A stretch of DNA of 64,000 bases from Kryptolebias marmoratus. Its lineage: Eukaryota; Chordata; Actinopteri; Cyprinodontiformes; Rivulidae. The DNA is taken from contig NC_051430.1 in assembly GCF_001649575.2 (NCBI RefSeq), positions 18,481,744 through 18,545,743 on the forward strand. Reading direction: 5' to 3'. Both the position numbers and the translations under genes were made by a program. The notes under the pieces were generated by a model. It saw only the letters and a program-made list of their open reading frames with translations. It did not search any database and was not told where the DNA came from. Of this stretch, positions 62,915 to 64,000 are shown one piece after another (the first letter of the stretch is position 1; the number at the start of each line of letters is the position of its first letter).

Positions 62915-63420
62915 TTTAACATGTATATGACAGAGTGAACAAGTGGGTCTTTAACTTCACTTTAAAAACCTCCACAGAACATGCCTGCCTGATGTCTTGA
63001 AGGAGATTGTTCCACAAAGACGGGGCACAGAAGTAAAAGGCACGCTCTCCTAAAGTTTTTCTTTCGGCTTTAGGAATTTTTAAAAAGGCCGGTACTCTGA
63101 GATCTGAGATCCTGAGGTGGAACGTACAGCTGCAGAGAGTCAGAAAGATATGAAGGCGACAGAACATGTAGAGTCTTGTAGGTGAGCAGCAAGACCTTAA
63201 AGTCTGCTCGAACCGGTGAAGGGATGACAGTGCAGCCGTAATGTGCTCATATTTCCCGCCTTTGGGTAAAATGTGAGCTGCTGCAATTTGAACCATCTGC
63301 AGACCTTTAAAACGTTTCCTCCGTTAACCCAGAGAGAAGAGCATTGCAGTAGTCAATGTGTGAAGGTACAAAGAATGTAGAATGACCCAAGTTATTTTTT
63401 TACAATTTTGCACTGAAGAA
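62915..63420 (-). mobile_element. LINE-derived relic
   Basis: The minus strand encodes ERAFYFCAPSLWNNLLQDIR followed by SVEVFKVKLKTHLF, the C-terminal signature of L2/CR1-like LINE proteins (RAF.. APxLWNxLP..., FKxxLKTHLF). The plus strand shows the matching fish-repeat text, such as ttgttccacaaagacggggc, and the later gagagaagagcattgcagta, then agtcaatg. Frames are broken upstream. The long open frame here is not a host gene. Confidence 0.7.
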
Positions 63421-63611
63421 TATGTACTGATGAGCCACAACTCACTTTTTCTTCAAAAGACAAAACCTTTAACCCGATCTGTTGACTGTAGAATCTGACT
63501 TTACATTTGAGATTTGGGTGTATTTTCAAACTAAATGGAAGCAAAGTAAAGCCACTGGAATATGGATTTAAGAAGTGATTATTTGCCAAATGAGTCTCAC
63601 ACCACAGTCAA

Positions 63612-64000
63612 TTCAAAACCTGTGTTGTGATTCTGGAGGTTTAGTATTTTTGGTACTTCCTGGTGGGCCGTCTCGACAGCTGATTGGCAGCTCCTCGTCA
63701 CTCCCTCTACACCTGTGGCAGATCAGGCATCAGAAGGCAGCTGGTACTTAAGGCCGTGGTGGGAACCAGACCAGCGCTGGAGCATTGTTTTGCCTCTGTG
63801 GTAATGTGCTAAGCCTCTTGTGAATTACGAGCTTTTCTAGTGGACCCTTTCTGAGCTTTTTGTATTTTTTCGTGCTTCTACCTACCTGGGACTACCTAAC
63901 CTGCGTGGACCCAGTCTGGTCTGCTGTGGACACCTGCCTCGGAGATAAGTTACCTATCTGTTTGCCTGTGCCTGTCTGCCTGCCTCGTGAGGGATACTTA
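63612..64000 (+). mobile_element. 5' part of a promoter-bearing repeat (LTR or LINE 5' end), cut by the window edge
   Basis: From about 63620 (tgtgttgtgattctggaggt) the sequence turns GC-richer and pyrimidine-rich. It has acacctgtggcagatcaggc and a ggtacttaaggccgtggtgg promoter-like box, then tracts of tgcctgtctgcctgcctcg. The plan is that of a U3/R region or LINE 5' UTR. The rest lies past base 64000, so the class is open. Confidence 0.45.

Larger units (their letters stand above)
62804..64000 (-). other. SLC6 upstream intron, incomplete
   Basis: No TM1 exon (GLGNVWRFPY-type motif) was found on the minus strand, so the SLC6 start lies beyond the window. The stretch is largely repeat-derived (next two entries). 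Confidence 0.75.

Noticed and set aside
62916..63296. Minus-strand ORF of 126 codons as a possible upstream SLC6 or host exon
   Set aside because: Its C-terminal half is a LINE protein signature, and no SLC6 TM1 motif is present.

Overview
The window is nuclear DNA of a ray-finned (teleost) fish. It is AT-rich and has multi-exon vertebrate genes with GT-AG introns. It is littered with relics typical of fish genomes: Tc1/mariner copies, LINE fragments, solo LTRs, a palindromic hAT-like MITE, short interspersed repeats and CA/TA microsatellites. Nothing in it is prokaryotic. Species cannot be named from the sequence; a percomorph is my guess.

Two protein-coding genes are well supported, both on the minus strand and head to tail. 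(1) wscd2 (sialate O-sulfotransferase 2 family). Seven coding exons lie between 13502 (ATG) and 2633 and give about 450 residues: cytosolic tail, signal anchor, basic stem, two WSC domains and the first half of a sulfotransferase domain. The last coding part (about 115 residues in mammals) lies beyond base 1. (2) An SLC6-family Na+/Cl- neurotransmitter or amino-acid transporter. Twelve coding exons lie between 62803 and the stop at 52209 and give about 514 residues: TM2 to TM12 and a short C-terminal tail ending in a class I PDZ-type motif. The N-terminus and TM1 lie beyond base 64000. Every exon junction of both genes was checked for phase and for GT/AG.

Layout from low to high coordinate: 1-2632, final visible wscd2 intron; 2633-13502, wscd2 coding exons with a LINE RT fragment in one intron; 13503-35500, a long non-coding stretch, probably the first wscd2 intron, ending at a CpG-rich block (about 35040-35500) that is a plausible wscd2 promoter and 5' UTR exon; 35501-51870, intergenic DNA with a solo LTR, two Tc1 relics, a LINE RT fragment and one unexplained terminal-exon-like ORF (40769-40988, minus); 51877-62803, the SLC6 gene, whose introns hold a solo LTR with intact target-site duplication, an inverted pair of short repeats around two exons, and a repeat block with a run of nuclear-receptor half-sites; 62804-64000, a LINE-derived relic and the start of another promoter-bearing repeat.

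The two genes have no evident joint function: one modifies glycans in the Golgi, the other is a plasma-membrane transporter. I found no convincing novel multi-gene system. The most interesting leads are the SLC6 gene of uncertain subfamily, the orphan terminal exon, the repeat-derived regulatory-site array and the exon-flanking inverted repeat.
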